Below, one piece after another: positions 5,388 through 8,226 of a DNA stretch of 8,226 bases (its first letter is position 1; each line of letters starts with the position of its first letter). The DNA is from Syntrophomonas sp. UBA4922 (GTDB lineage: Bacteria > Bacillota > Syntrophomonadia > Syntrophomonadales > Syntrophomonadaceae): positions 1-8,226 of the forward strand of contig DHBS01000036.1 of the NCBI GenBank assembly GCA_002398825.1. The letters run 5' to 3'. The position numbers were made by a program, and so were the translations under genes. The notes below the pieces were generated by a model that saw nothing but the letters and a program-made list of their open reading frames with translations, had not been told where the DNA came from and ran no database searches.

Positions 5388-6572
5388 ATGAAAGAGAAAT
5401 CATTCGTAATTTTGCTGATTGTCAGCATGATAATCTCCACAGCCGCGCCCCTGTTCGCGGCTGATACCATCACGGCAAAACCAACGGCCTCGACTGTGCT
5501 TGTGAACGGTAAGAACGTGATTTTTGACGCATACAATATCAACAGCAACAATTATTTCAAGCTCCGCGATTTAGCCTATACGCTGTCTGGAACGGCTAAG
5601 CAGTTTGATGTCGGATGGGATGGAGCGAACAACTCAATTTCGCTCGCAAGCGGCCAGCCGTATGCAACGGTTGGCGGTGAGATGCGGGGCCAGGGCGCAG
5701 GAGATACAAAAGCCACGCCTACGACCTCAAGAATTTATCTTGACGGTAAAGAAGTCAGCTTCACTGCTTACAATATCGAGGGTAACAATTATTTCAAACT
5801 GCGGGATATTGGAGCGGTGTTTGATTTTGGTGTTGACTGGGACGGCGCGAGGAATACGATTGCAATTGACACGGGCAAAGGGTACACGCCAATGGATGTT
5901 GTGGTCGATATTATGTTTGATTCCCAATATTATGCTTATGGGGATCAATTACTTAAGACGGAATTATTTTCCTATCAGGATGAAATCTATGTTCCACTGC
6001 AAGGAATCTTCGAGGCGAAGTATCAAACTTTTGTCTGGAATGAAGCCACGCAAGCAGCAACCGTTACCCATAATCCTGAAATAACGCCTCAGTTGGAAGA
6101 AATCGCCGAACGCTGGGCCTATCCGATGCGAGGACGAGGTAGCTATAGAGCGGATTATGTGCGCCTGATAGAGTACGACGCAGAAACAGGTAATCTTATC
6201 TGTGCGGGGAGGGAGGAGACATATTCATTCCAGCTGACTGAGCAGGAACAGGGGCAGTTTAAGGAGTTGCTGGCCCAAGGCCTGGATACTGGCAGCCCTT
6301 ACCGCCTGGTAGCCTATTTCCCTTGGCCTTTAGCTGCGGGGGGCCCTCCCCCGGCAGAAGCGTTAGCGCCCTTATTTGTTGAGTTAACCGATCCCTATTC
6401 TGAAGAACGGCAGGCCATAGTTCGTCCCATAACCATCAGCGTCGAAGATAATGGGGTCCCGGTTCTCCTAACCATGGAGGCTTTGGAATACGATGGGCTT
6501 CTCTATATCTCTGTTACTGCTTTGGACAATGTGCTCCACTGGTTTTGGTACGGCAGTATCATTACAGAATGA
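5388..6572 (+). CDS. Secreted protein with copper-amine-oxidase-type stalk repeats
   Basis: This is a 394-residue exported protein. Residues 1-25 form a Sec signal peptide: K2/K4, a hydrophobic core at 6-18, and cleavage near L-F-A/A-D. Two clear stalk (copper amine oxidase N-terminal-like) repeats follow, at about 35-87 and 114-160, each with V-N/L-D-G-K, an A-Y-N-I turn, N-N-Y-F-K-L-R-D, then V-x-W-D-G-A-x-N-(S/T)-I. A weaker third unit lies at about 176-227, ending F-V-W-N-E-A-T-Q-A-A-T-V. The two good repeats even share DNA (AACAATTATTTCAA at 5547 and 5784), a sign of recent duplication. Residues about 235-394 form a separate domain that I do not recognise. Stalk domains are wall- or surface-associated spacers in Firmicutes and carry no oxidase activity. 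AGGAG (5377-5381) lies 6 bases before the ATG. The stop abuts the acetyltransferase remnant. Confidence 0.85.
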   Translation: MKEKSFVILLIVSMIISTAAPLFAADTITAKPTASTVLVNGKNVIFDAYNINSNNYFKLRDLAYTLSGTAKQFDVGWDGANNSISLASGQPYATVGGEMRGQGAGDTKATPTTSRIYLDGKEVSFTAYNIEGNNYFKLRDIGAVFDFGVDWDGARNTIAIDTGKGYTPMDVVVDIMFDSQYYAYGDQLLKTELFSYQDEIYVPLQGIFEAKYQTFVWNEATQAATVTHNPEITPQLEEIAERWAYPMRGRGSYRADYVRLIEYDAETGNLICAGREETYSFQLTEQEQGQFKELLAQGLDTGSPYRLVAYFPWPLAAGGPPPAEALAPLFVELTDPYSEERQAIVRPITISVEDNGVPVLLTMEALEYDGLLYISVTALDNVLHWFWYGSIITE

Positions 6573-6575
6573 GGG

Positions 6576-6709
6576 ACGGTGCCGCCCTATTCCATTGTGG
6601 GGGCAACCCCGCCCGTTTGATACGGAAACGTTTCGATGACGACCTGATCGAGTATTTGCTCAAGCTAAAATGGTGGGATGGGCCAAATGTTTTAATGCAT
6701 TGGGCTTAA
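6576..6709 (+). pseudogene. 3' remnant of a CatB/Vat-type xenobiotic O-acetyltransferase, frameshifted
   Basis: Starting four bases after the stalk gene stop, one frame reads T-V-P-P-Y-S-I-V-G (6576-6602). The next frame continues G-N-P-A-R-L-I-R-K-R-F, then D-D-D-L-I-E-Y-L-L-K-L-K-W-W-D (6602-6679), ending at TAA 6707. Together this is the signature C-terminus of hexapeptide-repeat xenobiotic acetyltransferases (CatB, Vat), whose consensus is P-P-Y-x-I-V-G-G-N-P-A then R-F, with a K-W-W-D-W tail. The break lies in the G run 6599-6603: five G where six would restore the frame. After W-W-D the expected W is G and the remaining residues diverge. The catalytic left-handed helix domain, about three-quarters of the gene, is absent, so the remnant is not functional. 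The family call is firm; how it was truncated is inferred. Confidence 0.8.
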
Positions 6710-6756
6710 ACACTATTAGGATTTAAACGCATAGTTGAACCATATCCATAGCAAAG

Positions 6757-6781
6757 AGAACGGTCCGCCTCCGTTCTTTTT
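6757..6781 (+). terminator. Rho-independent terminator
   Basis: AGAACGG (6757-6763) and CCGTTCT (6771-6777) form a perfect 7-bp stem with a 7-base loop, running straight into TTTTT (6777-6781). It probably terminated the acetyltransferase gene and now ends transcripts from the stalk-protein gene. Confidence 0.8.
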
Positions 6782-6805
6782 GTTGCGTAATAAGGAGGCT
6801 TTCTG

Positions 6806-6922
6806 ATGAACGAAAAAGACCTAAGATAGCAGTTGCGAGAAAAACTGGACGCCAACTACAACATTTTTTTACGGGAATGGCTGGGACTTGAGCCTGCGAA
6901 ACTGATAGAGCGAGCTTGCTAG
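6806..6922 (+). pseudogene. DUF3848-like gene fragment with an in-frame TAG
   Basis: A strong ribosome site AAGGAGG (6792-6798) precedes ATG 6806. The frame reads MNEKDLR, then TAG (6827-6829), then QLREKLDANYNIFLREWLG and LEPAKLIERAC, ending at TAG 6920. The pattern (L-x-E-K-L, a Y-x-x-F helix, then a P-x-x-(I/L)-I-x-x-A block) resembles the start of DUF3848 proteins, small proteins common on integrative elements of Clostridia; their function is unknown. The premature stop and the missing rest of the gene indicate decay. The family match is from memory and is moderate, but the pairing of a good ribosome site with a protein-like frame across the TAG is clear. From 6923 to 6998 I see no gene. 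Confidence 0.5.
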
Positions 6923-6998
6923 TCTTTAGCCGTATAACCGTATATTTGCTTTGGGCATAATAAAAAACCGATAGAAATTGCAGCAGACAGAAACCTGG

Positions 6999-7026
6999 TT
7001 TACACTCCCGGAAAATTAATTACATT
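6999..7026 (+). promoter_or_regulatory. Candidate promoter of the NADH:flavin oxidoreductase gene
   Basis: TTTACA (6999-7004, five of six consensus bases) is followed after 16 bases by TACATT (7021-7026, four of six). The start would be near 7033, giving a leader of about 47 bases that contains the palindrome at 7051-7067. The match is fair, and other AT-rich hexamers lie nearby. Confidence 0.45.
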
Positions 7027-7050
7027 GTTTTCGGATGTGGCAATTCGTTG

Positions 7051-7067
7051 CTTGTTTACCAAACAAG
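7051..7067. promoter_or_regulatory. Perfect palindrome in the oxidoreductase leader: operator or hairpin
   Basis: CTTGTTTACCAAACAAG is a perfect 7+3+7 inverted repeat whose last bases touch the ribosome site AGAGGAGG (7066-7073). It could be a repressor site downstream of the start point, or an RNA hairpin next to the ribosome site. It shares GTTTAC with the tetR operator, but the half-sites otherwise differ. Confidence 0.5.
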
Positions 7068-7079
7068 AGGAGGCTTTAA

Positions 7080-8226
7080 ATGAAATTTCCCACATTATTG
7101 TCACCCATCAGAATCGGATCAATGGAAGTGAAAAACCGTTTTGTGGTACCCCCGATGGGCACCAATTATGCGACTGAACAGGGTATACCTACACAGCAAT
7201 TTATAGATTACTATACCGCAAGAGCCAAGGGCGGATTTGGGTTGATAATCGGCGAAGTAACCGCTGTATCTCCCATTGGCAGAGCCATTTGGAACGAGCC
7301 GGGGCTGTGGTGTGATGAACAAATTGACGGGTGGAGAAAAGTAGCGGAGAACTGCCATAAATATGGGGCTAAGGTTGTACCCCAGCTTCACCATGCCGGA
7401 AGGCAGACGACGGTAGATATAGCCGGACCAGGGGCTCCGGTAGCTCCAACTCCGATCATGGATCCCCTGCTGGAGAGATTTGGTATTGGCGAAATGCCAC
7501 GGGAACTAAAGACTGAAGAGGTATGGGAAATTGTCGGACAATTCCGGGACGCAGCGGTAAGAGCGCAGGAAGCCGGATTGGATGGCGTTGAAATTCACGG
7601 GGCCCATGGATATCTGGTAGCAGAATTTATGTCGGCCTATTCCAACAAGAGAATCGATGAGTTTGGAGGGGACTTTGAGGGTCGGATGAAGTTCCCGGTT
7701 GAAATCGTAAAAGCAATAAAAAAGGCGTGCGGCAATGGATTCAACCTCATATTCAGGTTTAGTGCCGACGAGAGAATATACGGGGGCAGAACAATCGAGG
7801 AAAGCAAGGTAGTGGCCAGAATATTGGAAGATGCAGGCGTCCATGCTCTGCATATCACCAATAGCGTTTATGGCAGCTACGAATGGCTGTGGGCGACGGA
7901 AGCCACACCGGCAGGATATATTGCGCAACAATCGGAACAAATCAAAAAATCGGTGAAGATTCCTTGCATTGTGGTAGGCAGGCTTAATAATGCCTATTTA
8001 ATGGAAGATATTCTTTCCACCGGCCAGACCGATTTGGTTGCCCTGGGAAGAGAATCACTGGCTGAGCCGGAATGGCCGAACAAGGTGGCTGGTGACGCGC
8101 TTGAAGATATTGCTCCCTGTATTGCCTGTCACCAGGGTTGCGCCGCCTATATCTTCGATAAAGAGATCAGGAAATGCTCTTGCCTGGTCAATCCTTTCTG
8201 CGGGAAAGAAGAGACCATGAAGATCG
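7080..8226 (+). CDS. NADH:flavin oxidoreductase / Old Yellow Enzyme, 2,4-dienoyl-CoA reductase type (3' partial)
   Basis: The frame stays open to the window edge: 382 codons with no stop. This is the N-terminal TIM barrel plus iron-sulfur region of large OYE-family reductases such as FadH, 2-enoate reductase and the bile-acid enzymes BaiCD/BaiH. They pass electrons from NAD(P)H via FAD and a 4Fe-4S cluster to FMN to reduce activated C=C bonds. Visible parts are L7-S-P-I-R-I-G-x-M-x-V-K-N-R, P24-P-M-G-T (FMN site), Q102-L-x-H-A-G-R (102-108), E171-I-H-G-A-H-G-Y-L (substrate/FMN site, Tyr178), E194-F-G-G-x-x-x-x-R (194-202), V299-G-R (phosphate site), and L322-G-R-E. The cluster ligands are Cys347, 350, 354 and 366 (C-x2-C-x3-C-x11-C). 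The FAD/NAD(P)H-binding C-terminal half (family length about 640-680) lies beyond the window. AGAGGAGG is 6 bases before the ATG. The substrate cannot be told from sequence. Confidence 0.92.
   Translation, partial: MKFPTLLSPIRIGSMEVKNRFVVPPMGTNYATEQGIPTQQFIDYYTARAKGGFGLIIGEVTAVSPIGRAIWNEPGLWCDEQIDGWRKVAENCHKYGAKVVPQLHHAGRQTTVDIAGPGAPVAPTPIMDPLLERFGIGEMPRELKTEEVWEIVGQFRDAAVRAQEAGLDGVEIHGAHGYLVAEFMSAYSNKRIDEFGGDFEGRMKFPVEIVKAIKKACGNGFNLIFRFSADERIYGGRTIEESKVVARILEDAGVHALHITNSVYGSYEWLWATEATPAGYIAQQSEQIKKSVKIPCIVVGRLNNAYLMEDILSTGQTDLVALGRESLAEPEWPNKVAGDALEDIAPCIACHQGCAAYIFDKEIRKCSCLVNPFCGKEETMKI

Noticed and set aside
6678..6706. Hairpin GCCAAATG/CATTGGGC in the acetyltransferase remnant
   Set aside because: One mismatch, no T run, and it lies inside old coding sequence.
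6827..6829. TAG as a possible pyrrolysine codon
   Set aside because: The same frame ends in another TAG at 6920 and the gene is cut short; decay is simpler, and no pyl genes are in the window.
7119..7940. Long open frames on the reverse strand opposite the oxidoreductase
   Set aside because: They are antisense shadows of a clearly recognised coding frame; they have no ribosome sites and no family resemblance.

Overview
The window reads as chromosomal DNA of a Gram-positive anaerobe of the Clostridia. The evidence is strong Shine-Dalgarno sequences, a VanZ-like protein, a Sec-exported stalk-domain protein, an iron-sulfur Old Yellow Enzyme and a clostridial-type MGMT. A Desulfitobacterium-like member of the Peptococcaceae is my best guess, but this is inference from protein flavour only. 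By eye the base composition is patchy: mutY is clearly GC-rich, while the tetR/nitroreductase pair is AT-rich. This suggests a mosaic, accessory type of region.

Layout. Bases 1-1292 hold small genes on the + strand: a DUF1905-like gene that looks frameshifted near its end, a VanZ-like membrane protein, the tail of a lost DUF1801 gene, and an intact DUF2200 gene closed by a terminator. Bases 1293-1445 hold no gene, but carry two near-identical 13-base motifs 30 bp apart that resemble an insertion-sequence end. Bases 1446-3862 are a likely operon: a promoter with a perfect palindrome beside its -10 box, a TetR regulator (TTG start), a membrane-anchored Acg-type nitroreductase joined by an ATGA overlap, and a short MGMT-family DNA repair protein. 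Bases 4033-5196 are mutY with its own extended -10 promoter. Bases 5197-5387 are a structured leader, followed by a secreted protein with copper-amine-oxidase-type stalk repeats (5388-6572).

Bases 6573-7079 are a gene graveyard. They hold the frameshifted 3' tail of a CatB/Vat-type xenobiotic acetyltransferase, a terminator, a DUF3848-like fragment with an in-frame TAG, and then the promoter and palindrome of the last gene. From 7080 a long ORF runs off the window; it is the N-terminal catalytic part of an NADH:flavin oxidoreductase of the 2,4-dienoyl-CoA reductase/2-enoate reductase type.

How the genes relate. The tetR operon looks like an autoregulated response unit pairing a flavin reductase with alkylation-type DNA repair. 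mutY adds oxidative base-excision repair next door under separate control. The four damaged genes (DUF1905-like, DUF1801, acetyltransferase, DUF3848-like) point to repeated insertion and decay. I did not find a clear new multi-gene system. The best leads are the tetR/nitroreductase/MGMT unit and the structured leader before the stalk protein.
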